A stretch of DNA of 64,000 bases from Panaeolus papilionaceus (Eukaryota > Basidiomycota > Agaricomycetes > Agaricales). Below are positions 1 to 11,183 of this stretch, in pieces. Location: the NCBI GenBank assembly GCA_015501605.1, contig JADNRZ010000019.1, positions 248,001-312,000 of the forward strand. The letters run 5' to 3'. The translations under genes were made by a program, and so were the position numbers. How positions within the stretch are numbered: the stretch's first letter is position 1; each line of letters opens with the position of its first letter. Below the pieces are notes generated by a model. The model was not told where the DNA came from. It saw nothing but the letters and a program-made list of their open reading frames with translations, and did not search any database.

Positions 1-150
1 GACGACGAAGAGGGAGAGGAAGAGGACGACGGAGAGATGGACGAAGAGGGAGAGGACGACGAAGAGGGAGAGGACGACGAAGAGGACGACGAAGAGGGAG
101 AGGACGACGAAGCGGATGAAGCGGAGGAGGAGGATGAAGAGGAGGAGGAT
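1..150 (+). repeat. GA-rich acidic-codon repeat
   Basis: Imperfect 9-18 bp units of the form gacgacgaagagggagag repeat through this stretch and encode the Asp/Glu-rich N-terminus of the Spt5-like protein. This is a codon-level tandem repeat that could vary in length by slippage. Confidence 0.75.
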
Positions 151-2395
151 TTGAGGGGCCAAAGTCTTCAACGGCGAGATAAAGGGAAGCGTAGGGCTAA
201 TCCCTTCATCGATGACGAGGCTGCGGGAGGGGAGACATCGGACGATGAAGATCACGATGTTCAGGCCACAACGTTTGTGGATGATGATCAAGACAACGAC
301 TCGCCTGAAAACCACCTTGGTATGTTGCTTCATATATGAACTCGGTCCAGGTTCTAATAAATGAACATTAGAAATCCATGCACAATTTCTACAACCTGAC
401 GACAGCGAGGCACGTCTGTATTGCTGGGATCGGCTACTTGACAGAGCGTATGAACGAGTGAGACGTGGTGAAGGCTGGAAATCTGCTTTGAACTATGACG
501 ATGGCAATGACGACGAGTACCCCATTTCCACTGCAGACTTGCTCTGGGTTGTATGTACCCTGCACGGTATGTTAAGCATGTCCTTTATTTCAGTTTCACT
601 ACTAATATTGAAATCTACAGGTGGGCCACGAAGAAAATGCGGTCTTTGCCATATTCAATCGTGCCACCCACCCGTCATCACCAAACTCTGCAGGGCCAGT
701 AGCCATGTTCAATCCTTCACGTCCTGGGAGGATATATGTTGAGGCTCGCACTGAGAACCTTGCTAGAGCGACTGTAGCAGGAATACCTGCTCTATTTCCC
801 TCGCGGTTACAGGTGGTGCCGCACGGAGAGCCTTGGCGGTGTCTTTCCCATTCTCCGAGACGTATCCCGCTTTGGGTTCGTATTCGTGATTCCAGGTCCA
901 AATGGAAGGCCATCAATGGGACAATCGGTATTGTTGTGCCCAATCTCAATAGGGAGTACGAGGAGGAGGTGTGGAACGTTGTCGTTGCACATAAAGACCC
1001 AATGGAGGCGTCAGCACCCTGGTCATGGGAAGCAGTCAATTTCAACGATATCCGTTTCACAATCAATGTGGACGAGTTACCAACAGTTATGGACATTCAG
1101 CGGTTTTCAGGATGTGACATTATCAACAAATACACCCTCAGTGTACTCTTTGAGCGCATTTACCGCACCAACATACGTCCAGGTGCCCGCGTCATTGTCA
1201 CCACAGGAGAGTTTGTCGGGTTGATGGGGGAAGTGGTCATGTCGTTGGGTACGACGGCCAAACTCAGATTCGAGGATGGTACATTACAGGATGTACCACT
1301 TCGTGAACTGCGTCGGCACTTTGTAATTGGTGACCAGGCAGTCATATCTACACTGCCATGGAAGGGGATTACGGGTTGGGTGGTTAATGTTGAAGCTAAG
1401 CATGTCACCATTTGGTCGGACTCAGAACAAAGCGAGGTATTGTCCCTGTAACTTTATTTTAATAACGGCACTCATCATAAACTGGACCAACAGTATCGAG
1501 TTGCTGCTATTGAAGCAGAGTTTTTCACGTCCTCCTTCCGCCATTTCCCTGCTCTTCCCCCAAAAATTAAACACCGAAACGTGTCAGAGTTCAATATCTA
1601 CGAGCGTTTCAGGGGGAGGGCAGTATACATTACTGGCCATCACCCTCTCAGGATATATCAAAAACACTCACCCAGACAGTCGATTCTGGATTCAAATGGA
1701 ATCTATCCTATGTGGAAATGCACCACTGATTTTCAAGCATGCCGATATATCTCTGATGTAAGTGGTCAATAAGCATATATGGTACTTTAAGCACGTTGTC
1801 TGACTGCTACCTCATCCAGTGATGATTTGACAGAGCATTTAATTCCCATAACCCCCAAACAGTCGAGCATCGCACATGCAACCCCATTCAAGGCACCATT
1901 TTCTACCATTGGTTCCAAAACGGAGGAACCAAGTTGCCCAGAGAGTCAATGCTCACTGGCCGAAGATCTCCCTATAATCAATGATTCAACTACCTTCCCG
2001 AAACAGATCCCGTGCTGCCTGCCCCAGACACCGATCCATACTGGCTTGTTGAAGCATGTTTTTCGCACCGCATAAAGCTTGCTCATATCCACGACACCAA
2101 TCACATCGTCCAGCTTGTTGGAAGGGGTTCAACACCTGGCATGGTCCAGGTGCGCGATCGCATGGTGATCCGCGATATCGCGTCACATCTGCTTACTGCA
2201 ATACCGCCTCGTCAAGAGAATGACGTTGTTGTTGTCCTTTCTGGCGAACATATTGGCAAGATGTATAAAGTTGTGGAGGTGTTTGATACTGTTTCACGTG
2301 TCAAAAAATCAGGACGTGTTTTACGCAAACGCGAAGTTGATCCAACGTTTTCTAATGACATGTTAGTACACGCTTTTGGGCCCTTGAATATTTAG
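1..2395 (+). CDS. Spt5-like KOW-domain protein, 5'-partial, probably frameshifted
   Basis: The reading frame is open from the window edge, so the true start may lie upstream; the first ATG is at 37. The N-terminus is a long Asp/Glu tract. A basic patch follows, then a stretch resembling the NGN domain of elongation factor Spt5 (IYVEARTENLARATVAGI near 737-790), then KOW-like segments (RPGARVIVTTGEFVGLMGEV near 1180-1230 and DVVVVLSGEHIGKMYKVVE near 2224-2280). Introns fit at about 320-371, 550-620, 1437-1493 and 1758-1819. Spt5 binds RNA polymerase II with Spt4 and aids elongation; this copy is divergent and may be one of the Spt5-like paralogues seen in basidiomycetes. Near 1650 the homology moves from one frame (GRAVYITGHHPL) to the next (GYIKNTHPD), and the downstream splice only works in the second frame. 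Another shift is likely near 1990-2010. It is therefore probably a pseudogene, unless these are assembly errors. Confidence 0.6.
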
Positions 2396-2641
2396 CTTAA
2401 ATACTGGAGCACGCAATGTATCTATTTAACCGTTTTTAGTCCAGAGGTACAGTTTGAACACTTTTTTTAAAACAATCATTTACGACCAATTTGTAATTGC
2501 TAATTAATTCATAATGAGCATCCCGGGGGACACTCATTAAATAGCTAACAACAGTTAAGGACGGTCAACAGCAAACCCAACCACATCACAATGTACCTTA
2601 AATGCAAGCGCAAATACCAACTATGTACGTCCTAAATCTAT
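2396..2641. other. Short intergenic gap between convergent genes
   Basis: AT-rich sequence between the 3' ends of two converging genes. No open frame, RNA or repeat was recognised. Confidence 0.5.
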
Positions 2642-3600
2642 CTATTGGTGTGCCCTAATAATATCGTTTTCTACCTCTACATATAGGTCATCTTCAATCT
2701 CGAACTCATCACTACGTCGCTGTAGAGCATCCAGGGCCAACTGTCGGCAGGCGCTAGGCTTGGGAGAGAGTTGCACCATTGTCGGATAGCATTGTTTCAT
2801 GGGGAGGGGGTGGTCAGGGTGGAATAACTGCTCGAAAATGTTCAAACGCCAGTCGTTTTTCCATCGCAACGTGCACGATACATGAGATGTACACCCTCCA
2901 TCCCGTGGCATGGTTTCAGGGACAATGGCGCACCTACGCCGGACCTCTTCCAAACGGATTTTGAGCCTCATAATAGGTTCGTAAACAGAGGGATGCTGAA
3001 ACTTCCAATCTAATAACGGGACTTTAACAGCCCACCGAATCAGCCCCTTAACCATGTTCCACCTCCGGTAACCAACCACCAACCTCAGTGAAAAGAATGG
3101 ATCGCCCAAGAGCTTTCCAATCCCCTCAAAACAAAATCTCTCGACTTCAGCCATAGACCATTGATCCGCAAGGTGAAGCATGCTGAGGAGATCCTTCTCC
3201 GTGTAAGCATATCTCCTTGGTGGGCTAGCGTGCACATAAGTTTTATGTCTTTTGAACGCCATGTTTAACGACTTACTCAGCGCCGTATCTAATCCACAGA
3301 GCTAGTGGTGCAAAGTCATGCCGCTTGATGTTCAACAGCGTAACTGGGTTCTGAATTGTGCCTTCCTGCGTGGATCCGATATCGGGGGAGTTGAAGAACA
3401 TCCCTCTGAATATGTCGGAAAATTTACCCAGCTCATTGCGGGACAGGTAGAATCGAGTTCCTTCCACCTTTTGCAAACGTGAGTGGTGGCAGCTGCAAAT
3501 GTGACGAGCGTGTACTAACCAACAGCACAATACCAGCACTCGTGGTTGATGTCAAGTTGTTGGTCGCCAAAGAGGATGCGCTGCTGTTGATATTGGACAT
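2642..3600 (-). CDS. BTB/POZ-domain protein A
   Basis: Read on the minus strand from an ATG at 3600. Exon 1 (N-terminus MSNINSSASS) is spliced through a short intron ending near 3475 into a BTB-like core containing VEGTRFYLSRNELGKFSDIF and the typical Phe-Ser-Pro-like block. A further intron near 3270 leads to the exon starting around 3262, which holds the C-terminal region (YTEKDLLSMLHLADQWSMAE, then a helical tail) and stops at 2642. Basidiomycetes carry many BTB proteins with this layout: a BTB fold followed by a helical region matching the 'YTxxDLxxxLxLAxxW' signature. Such domains mediate homodimerisation or adaptor binding to cullin-3 ligases in other systems; no specific partner can be inferred here. 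It is a tandem neighbour and diverged paralogue of BTB gene B. The exact exon 1/2 junction is inferred. Confidence 0.7.
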
Positions 3601-4089
3601 ACTTCAGTCTCTTGGTTAACAGAGTCGATCGGGAATTAGGAGGCGGGGTTCAAGCTCTTAGAGTGTAAGTGATATGAATAACCTCTTTATACACAAGTAA
3701 CTAATATGACAAAAATGGGCATGCGGCGCAGCAGCAGTCTACATGTGTTTATTTCTTATCCCTGATAATCTTCTGCAATCTTTCCTTCAGCTTCCGCAGT
3801 ACGTAGTCCTCCTTTCCCCAACGTAATTGCCAATCTTGATGCTTCGCAAGTTCAGATTTCATATGTTCCCTACAGCCCCGATTCATTGTACCCTCCTCAG
3901 ACATCGCATCGATAAACGATTCACGAGCATCCACTGCAGGTTCACGCCCCTCCAGAAGTGGTTTAGTGAGATGAATACGCCAAAGAAGGTGGCACTTGTC
4001 AACGCAAATACTGTGTCTGTGATCAATATCGTTGATTTTGGCTATCGTTGGAAAATGCGCTGCAATAGCTGCCCTCTGAGTCATGATTG

Positions 4090-4118
4090 TGGGGCTGGCC
4101 AATCCCTATGATGGCCGT
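4090..4118 (+). repeat. Left terminal inverted repeat
   Basis: Begins TGGGGCTGGCCAATCCCTAT and pairs with the complement of 5050-5079. Confidence 0.85.
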
Positions 4119-5049
4119 GGCACAGTCCCACGGTGTCACAGCCACTGGTAAGCCTGATACCTTGAGACAAGCGTCTGGCACCATGCACAATACAATTCTG
4201 CAAAGCTGCTGGGGTAGAATATACTCTAATATAGTCCATTGTGTGCTATGTTTAGTTATTTTATGTAAATATTGTGATATAATTGAATAACTGGCAAATA
4301 TGTATCAAATGCCTGCCAAATTGGCCATCAAAGACCATTTCCTAATCAACTCATTGGAAACATCGTTCTGGACTTTGTTTTGCAGAGAGAAGTTGATGAG
4401 AAATGTATTTAGAAGACAACTCCACGATTGGAATAATTAAATTCAGGTGGATAAGCTTATATAGCACCCCAAAACTCGTTGTTTAGAGTGCTTGCAGATA
4501 TGCTAGAGAAATTCTGATCATGGAGAGTTGTTCAGCGCTTGAAAAAACATAGGATAGCCTCATCACAAATTGTAACAGAAGTCCAGGGTATTTGTGGTAA
4601 TGCTTGTTAAGTTACACATGAAGCACAATGTACTCCCTTGAAACACTTGTATAATGATATAAATTAATTATTTGGACTGAGAATTAGTAATCAAAGGTCT
4701 GATCTTAAATACCTCAAAAAGAATTATGTCAATACATTGTGTTTTCATTGAGCAATGCGAAAGACAGTTTGGTGTCTGTACCTGCGGGCACGATAGATTG
4801 GGATGATGTGGCTGTGCATTTCATAATCAGCTCGTCAAAATGCTCGGTTTTGGCAGGGGAATAGGTCATTTTGGACATTACTTGCTCCTGGTTCTTATCT
4901 TGACAAAAAAAAGTATACAGAGTGGAATAAATATAGTATTAGAGTGTATTGCAATAAATTACTTCATGAATTATGCATTTTTCGAAGGACTATCGGGTTG
5001 TTTCAAGAAATGGCCCGTGACAGCGTCTGTGACATGGTGTCACGGAGCT

Positions 5050-5079
5050 ACGGCCATCATAGGGCATTGGCCAGCCCCA
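5050..5079 (-). repeat. Right terminal inverted repeat
   Basis: Complement of the left end with one extra G after GGCCAAT. Its outer boundary adjoins the ATGATTG target duplication at 5080-5086. Confidence 0.85.
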
Positions 5080-6215
5080 ATGATTGCATCACGCGCAAAG
5101 GTCACAGCGCGATACGTGTCATAGGTCAAGCGCTTGAGGTCGGACGCATTTGGTGGTTCGTTCATGGGGGCAAAGATGAGCGATCTCAGCGTGGTGATGG
5201 TCAGAAGGCTCTCGTCGTTGAACTTCACCGCAGCATAGACCCGGAACGCAGGACTCTGACCAGGCAAGCCGAGTTGGTGGTAGAACTGCTCCTCGACAGA
5301 GGTAAGCTCCCACATCTGTGCTAGAGCGACACATTGTGTGACCTCTTCTTTGGTGTAGGTTCTGCGTTTGGCTGACGCTGCACCCCACTCCCTACACCCA
5401 GCGCTTCTAAGTATGTGTTTATGTATTAATCTAGGAAATATACTCACCGGTTTACTTGTAAAGCGCCCACGAAAACATTCATATCTTCCTTCTTAATGCC
5501 ATTGACGACAATTGGACACTCTTTGGAGACACCTGGTTTGCAAGGTGGCTTTGGGTGCGCCTCAAGGTAATCCTTCGCGTTTTGATACAGTCTTGCCATG
5601 TAGGCTGATTCGGTGATGTAGCGACTAATCTCAAGCGAGAATACAACGTCTTCAACCTAATGAACAAGGGTATGAGCGTCTGTTATATGTTTGTAAATAC
5701 GCTGACCTGAAACCAGGCATCCAGGGGCATCTGGCAGAGCAATTGGTCCCAAACCTCTTCCTCTTCCCCTGATGGCTGAGGCAAGTCCAAAATGTTGTCG
5801 GCGTCGACTACCATCAGGACAGGATTGTCTTGACTTGGTCCTGCTGTTAGAGTGTCAACTGGAGGCTTGTTAGGAATCTCAATGTTGTGGTTGGGTTCTA
5901 CAAGCATATTATGGACAATAGGTGGAGACGACGAGGGCGACGAGCCTGGAGAATGCAAAATTTCAAGTTGACTGTTAGATAGGGACATTATTCATCGATA
6001 CTATTACTGAGAGTTGTTTTATATATGTTCCTGTGCTTCCGAGATTGTTCCATACACACAATAGTCTCATTATCAACAAGAATCAGTATATAGTGCTATT
6101 TATAAGTTTTTCCGACGCGCAGCCTGATTGTTGAATCTATCTAAAAAGTATGTCAGGAATAGCATACATAACCCGACTATAACTCACGAGCATTGTATTC
6201 TAAAGGTCACCCAGC

Positions 6216-8238
6216 ATGGCTTTCCCACCTCTTCCTAAACGAACGCCTTCATGGCCAGCTCCAGTCATTATCGCAGCAGGTCAAATTTACAATGCCTACT
6301 GTTCCACTATGCGCCTTGTCGAGTCTGGAAACCACAATCATCACCGAATCAAGACACATCGAAATATGATGTATACCCAAGTACAACCACTTCTTTCATC
6401 AATAAAAACCCAAGAACCCGGCCTGGAGGAGTGGATCTCAAATGTGTGCGAGATCATATCACATCTGCACAATGAGCTTGAGGTCGCCGAATCACTTTCA
6501 CAGTCAGTGCTACTATTCGCAATAGACAACAGTTACTTATGCGCTACATGCTAGATCACACACAACAACCTCCTTTCCTGTCAACCCAGTTGTTCTCGTT
6601 TACACAGGGCGTCGTGGAAGGCCAGCTAAGCGCATCAATCGGGATGCACTTGTGTGGGCATCAACATGCAATTTGAAGATTAGCCAGATTGCTCGACTGT
6701 TTGGCGTCCATCGGAACCACCTCCAGCTCCAAATGAAAGCAGCAGGTCTCGAAACAACACGGTTTAGTAATATCAGCGAACAAGACCTCAACAACATTGT
6801 CCATGATGCGCTTTCAGCTCGACCAGACACAGGAATTTCCTATCTGACCGGATATCTTCGATCCCATCACAAACTCCGTATCCAACGTTCAAGGATCCGA
6901 GCATCTGTGCGTAATGTTGATGCTATCGGAGTAACCCTCAGACAGCAAGCTGCAGCCAAGAAGCCTCGAGGACACTATCATGTTTCGAGGCCACATGCTT
7001 TGTGGCACATTGACGGTCACCACAAACTAATCAAGTGGGGAATCGTCTTCCATGGTATCATTGATGGTTACTCCCGAAAGGTATAATAATATATCTTGAA
7101 TGCCTCGCTCATAACTGATGTCTTTTTGTCCAGATAATTGGGCTCAGGGCCAGTACATCCAACACCGCAGGGACAGTGCTAAACCTGTTTCTTGACTCCA
7201 TCTGGGAACATGGTATTCCCTCTTGGATCCGTGGAGATCGAGGAGGGGAGAATCGCGATGTGTCAATTGCCATGATCAAATTTCGGGGACGACATCGTGG
7301 CAGTTTTCTATGGGGTCCCAGTGTTCATAACACCCCAATTGAGCAGTTGTGGGTTGAGCTGGGGCGTCGGCTCTGTCGCGCATGGAGAGTTTTCTTCATT
7401 CGGTTGGGCCGTCTTCATCACCTCGATAAAGAAAACCCAGTTCACCGTTGGTTGCTTGATTACCTGTTTTCTGACATGATCAATGAAGACTGCCGAATTT
7501 TTCTGGAGGAGTGGAATGCGCATCCAATGCGTAATAGACACAACAAATGTCCGAATGTATGTAATTCATTTCACATTTTAATCTGAACATGCAGGACTAA
7601 ACATATTAATATAGGACCTTGAGGTTGAAGGAATGATTAAGTATGGAGTTTACGACAATGCAACAGGGACATTCTCATTTGGAGATGAGTGTGAAGGCCT
7701 TTCTGAGTCAGAAATGCTTCGCTTTTATCAGTATCCAAAAGAGAGCACAGGGAGTGGAGATGAGGTGGATTCCGATGAGGAGGAACCTGCCGACAAGAAC
7801 TCAGATGATGAAGAATACTCATGGACAGACAGTGATGAAGAAGATGATGAGCTTGAAGATGTCAACACTATGGATAACGTGTTTCAAGATAGCGACGATG
7901 AAGAAGAGCCCCAGGTCAATCCTGCTGAGGATGTTGACCCTCACATTCATCACAAGGCTGTTGACGTCCCAGGAGGCAATTGTCCTTTCAACGAGGCGAC
8001 ACTAGCTGCTTTTAAGGCGTGTATTGAGATGGTTTATCGAGATGGTGACATTCCAGGTGGTTATGGAGTTCATTCTGATGAATGGGAGGATGGGTATTAT
8101 TCGGAAACGGAAGGTCTAGCAGTTGGACGATCGCAGAAAATTAAGACAGTGCAGCTGCCAAACCATATCTGGCTACCTAGGTCGCGATTATGGGTGCAGG
8201 CATTGTGTTTATTACAAACTTCTGAATTAATATCATAA
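6216..8238 (+). CDS. Integrase-core (rve/DDE) domain protein
   Basis: ATG at 6216. Exon 1 encodes a helical N-terminus. An intron in about 6500-6607 leads to a helix-turn-helix-like region (RRGRPAKRINRD, then ISQIARLFGVHRNHLQLQMK) and an integrase core. The catalytic triad is visible: Asp in ALWHIDGHHKLIKWG (about 7010), Asp in SWIRGDRGGENRDV (about 7230) and Glu in HNTPIEQLWVELGRRL (about 7340). Introns at about 7081-7134 and 7557-7616 keep the frame. The C-terminus is long and acidic (DSDEEEPADKNSDDEE). This matches an integrase-like family widespread in Agaricomycetes, with relatives in animals, that carries no reverse transcriptase. Whether it is an active transposase or a domesticated gene is unknown. 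No clear terminal inverted repeats were found around it. Confidence 0.8.
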
Positions 8239-8356
8239 TCTGAACGTCTTTGTATATATACTCTTTTAATACACCTTGCTCTGGCTTCCGTAGTACCTTT
8301 CCCTCCTCCCAAGGTGCTCGTCCATTCATTCCTATCCTTTATATCTATCTACTGTC

Positions 8357-9818
8357 ATGACTGATCGCCGCAAGCGCAAAGCCGATCTCAAAGATGATTC
8401 TTCTATCGAAATTCTTCCTCCTCCCTCCACGCAGCCGCCCCCAAAGAAATTACGACCAAACAGGAATGCTGCCCCAGCAAATTTCCCTTCTTCCCTCCGT
8501 CCTGTGTTTGCTCCGAATACCCGTACCAGCTCTGCCTCGAGCTCCCGACCCAACACTGCCTTCAGCTCTCGACCAGCCAAAGCCAAACCCCAGGTTGATA
8601 GCGACAAGGACCACGATAGCAACAACAGCAACCACGACAACAGTGTTTCCCTCTTTGCAAAGTCTGCCTCTGAATTCAAGGCATTCCTTAAGTCACAGAT
8701 CAAAACTGACCATGGTGCTGCACGTCTGGAGACTAACAACCAAGGTGGTAAAGGTCCTTCCGCACGAGCTCGTGCTGAGCCTACCTCAGCTTCCACCAAA
8801 AGCGGAGCCGACTCTGGAGCCGACCAAGCACGGGCTTTGAAGACATCGGAATGGAGGGTGCAGGTTGTAATGATCTTGCCAAATGGTGTCAAGCCAGTAC
8901 GTTTTCATTTACCTTCCTTTGACACATCAAGTTCTCATATACGGGTTTTTAGGCTCCTCGTGGCCAGAGAAACAGGTACAACTCACCCTTCGACATTCAG
9001 GGCCATGCGTTTTGGAACAAAGATATTGGTTATCTTGGCTGTGAAGGTTTCTCTATCCGAGACCCAGACGGCTTTGTTTTCGACGACAAGTGGTCGGAGG
9101 AACGTTTTTTCAAGGAGATATGCTCTCTTCTTCCTGACGCAGCTCAGCGACTCATTGACAACCATGATCCTGTGAAGAATGGCCCTTGTCAATGGCTTCC
9201 CTGTCTCAAAGAGGCGTACAGTGGTAATTTCATTGTGTCTCCGGCTTCTGGTCCCTATACCGGTTCTGTAATGCGGGATATTGCACTCTCTGGCAGGCAA
9301 CGCGGCGGTGAAAACAACGGCGTTATCATTGGCAAGTCTATTTTTTTTTCTCGCAATTTCTGTACTAATATAACCTTCTTATAGTCTCAACAACCAAAAT
9401 CCGCATTTCCGATGACGATTCCGAGGTCTCGGATAATGAGATCGCCATTCCTGGCCCTTCAACCTCCCCTGCAAAGCCAGGATTGCACTCTACTCAACCC
9501 CCAGTTGCATCCTCCAGTCGCATACTTCGTTCAACGAATGCAAAGAAAGCTGAAATAATTACAGGTAATGGTGCCTGTTTTTTGCTTTGCTTGCTTTTCT
9601 GGATACTCAAATCATTTACAGTTACTGATGACGATTACTCTTCGGAAGCTGATTCCAATAGCTTTCCGGATTGGTATACTGAACCAGCAGCTAGTCGTGC
9701 TGGAAGTCCTCAAGGTGACCTTGATCGTTCTTTCTCTGGGATCCATCTTGACACGTCCTTGCTACATGACTGTCATCCCGAGCTTCCTGCTGAAGCCGCT
9801 TATTGTTCATCCCCTTAA
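8357..9818 (+). CDS. Hypothetical low-complexity nuclear-type protein
   Basis: ATG at 8357, about 120 bp after the integrase stop and on the same strand. The N-terminal half is Ser/Pro/Lys-rich with basic clusters (MTDRRKRKADLKDD, PPPKKLRPNRN), which fits a nuclear protein. After an intron at about 8895-8952 a folded-looking segment follows (FDIQGHAFWNKDIGYLGCEG, then WLPCLKEAYSGNFIV). Another intron at about 9331-9384 leads to an acidic stretch (ISDDDSEVSDNE) and RILRSTNAKKAEII. A final intron near 9566-9621 leads to the last exon, which ends at 9818. I do not recognise the family. Its position directly behind the integrase suggests either chance or a second gene carried by the same element; the sequence does not decide. 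Confidence 0.6.
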
Positions 9819-10300
9819 GTAGACTTCTGGCTTGTTTTCCTGCTTATTGCATGTGTTTGGATGGTTCGCAATCACCTATCTCCGTAGTTTATCCTTTTGA
9901 TCTAATCTATATACAATTGCCTCTCTTTAGTGTGGTAGTAATCGCTTTTCATCCCTCCTTTTTGCTGCATGGCTCTCTCTCTCTCCATGTAGAACCGAGC
10001 ATTATCTTCCACTGATCCCTATCTCTCTCCCCAATCCTTATCTGATCTTTACCTCTCTCACTGTGCCTTATCGCTCTCCCCAATCCTTATCTCTCTTATC
10101 TCTCCCACACCGGTCTTTATCTTACCCCCAGCTCTCTCACGAATCTTATTGTTACCTGTCATTAATCTCTTCAAATTCTCATTGCTTCTCCTCCTACTCG
10201 CCTATTTTCTTGATCACTATTACTACATATACCCTCCCTGACATTAAGTCTTACAGTACGGTAGATTTTTTTTTCTGGGACTTTGTTGCAAATAGATGAT
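9819..10300. repeat. Pyrimidine-rich tract with CTCTCYCCAATCCTTATC units
   Basis: The plus strand is strongly C/T-rich. A short unit, close to ctctccccaatccttatct, recurs imperfectly at about 10020-10130. No gene was recognised. It lies just downstream of the 8357-9818 gene and may include its 3' UTR. Confidence 0.6.
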
Positions 10301-10413
10301 CAATGTCATTGTAACGTTCCTGTTCATGGGAATGAGCTGCTATGATCTAGACCCATCACGGAATCCCGGATCCGAATAACAAGATAGATAACTGCTCGAT
10401 AAGATTAATGTTT

Positions 10414-10433
10414 CCCACTACTTTAGTAGTGGG
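10414..10433. repeat. 20-nt palindrome CCCACTACTTTAGTAGTGGG
   Basis: Nine-base arms around a 2-base centre could form a hairpin. The same 11-mer as the left arm (CCCACTACTTT) occurs in inverse orientation at 11353-11363, on the other side of the 10553-11183 gene. A related hairpin is at 45390-45411. No function is assigned. Confidence 0.5.
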
Positions 10434-10552
10434 TCTTCCAGTGGTCAATCGTTAGGCACCTTTCTGAAACATTGCATGTTTCGGATGTAACCGTGTGATG
10501 CCGAACGAACGGCATTTCGGCCCGATTGCTGTGCTGTTTTACGTTGCATTGC

Positions 10553-11183
10553 TCAGCTGCTAATAATCATTCGCAATCCCTGTAACAAAGTCATTGATTG
10601 ACTTCTACACTGACTACAAATTTTCTGCTCGAACTCGATTAGAACAAAGGTTACTTGGATATGAAACAAAATAACTCACCTCCAGAACATCTGCCATGCA
10701 GGTGGCGAAGTCATGGATTCGAACGGTCTGCTCTGAAAAAGCGGCACAGACGAAACATTGCTCCCCCGACGGCGGGCGCAATTTGAAGACGCGACGGATA
10801 GTGTTGCCACTGCGTACAGCCTACGCCAGTCACAATAAGAAATAAAACAGAGCTAAACGCGAAAATAAGCTCACCATAGAATGAGAAGCAGATTCAGATC
10901 CTTCAACTACAACCTGGGACGCCTGTTTGAGAGAACCGAACAAAATGATCTGAAGTTCATTGTTGATGCTGGTATCATTCAAGCGAACATCGACCCCCGG
11001 ACCTTCGAAACTACTGAGAATGACATCCATAAAATAATCTTCCATGGCCCCAAAACCTTTGGTTGCAAAGACATGTGGGCTGGAACCACCCGGATTAACG
11101 AATAGAGGCATTAAACGAGCAAACGACTGTGACGATGCAGACCTGCCTGCTAAAAACATTCCAGTACGAATGAAAGGCTCCAT
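10553..11183 (-). CDS. Hypothetical protein, about 160 aa
   Basis: Minus strand, ATG at 11183 (MEPFIRTGMFLAGRSASSQS). Three exons join in a single frame. The first ends with ESASHSM before a GTGAGC donor near 10875. The second (AVRSGNTIRRVFKLRPPSGE ... MADVLE) ends with a GTGAGT donor near 10680. The last (GLRMIISS) stops at 10553. Both introns have canonical GT-AG borders and keep phase 0, which supports a real or recently real gene. There is no signal peptide or membrane segment, and no domain was recognised. It may be a remnant of a larger gene, since it is short and sits among repeats. The 11-bp inverted repeat flanking it is too short to call an element. Confidence 0.5.

Larger units (their letters stand above)
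4090..5079. mobile_element. 990-bp non-autonomous DNA transposon with TIRs and 7-bp TSD
   Basis: Both ends carry a near-perfect terminal inverted repeat of about 29-30 bp that starts TGGGGCTGGCCAAT and continues to ATGATGGCCGT; the two ends differ by one inserted base. Subterminal GTGTCACA/TGTGACA-type motifs also recur near both ends. The element is flanked by a direct 7-bp duplication, ATGATTG, at 4083-4089 and 5080-5086. The interior is AT-rich and has no coding capacity, so it must be mobilised in trans. A 7-bp duplication does not clearly match one superfamily: hAT makes 8 bp and P elements make 7-8 bp. No superfamily is assigned. Confidence 0.85.
3749..5988 (-). pseudogene. BTB-like protein B, split by a transposon
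   Basis: Minus strand, ATG at 5988 (MSLSNSQLEILHSPGSSPSS). An acidic N-terminus ends in EEEEVWDQLLCQMPLDAWFQ, and an intron near 5670-5705 leads to an exon with a divergent BTB core. After another intron near 5400-5450 comes the C-terminal BTB signature (YTKEEVTQCVALAQMWELTS) and helices up to VTFARDAI at about 5081. There a 990-bp transposable element (4090-5079) interrupts the gene. On the far side the same frame resumes with MTQRAAIAAHFPTIAKIND and ends at a stop at 3749. Taking out the element and one copy of its 7-bp target duplication joins the two halves in frame, so the gene was intact before insertion. With the element present the product is truncated, unless the element is spliced out. 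It resembles BTB gene A downstream. Confidence 0.75.
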
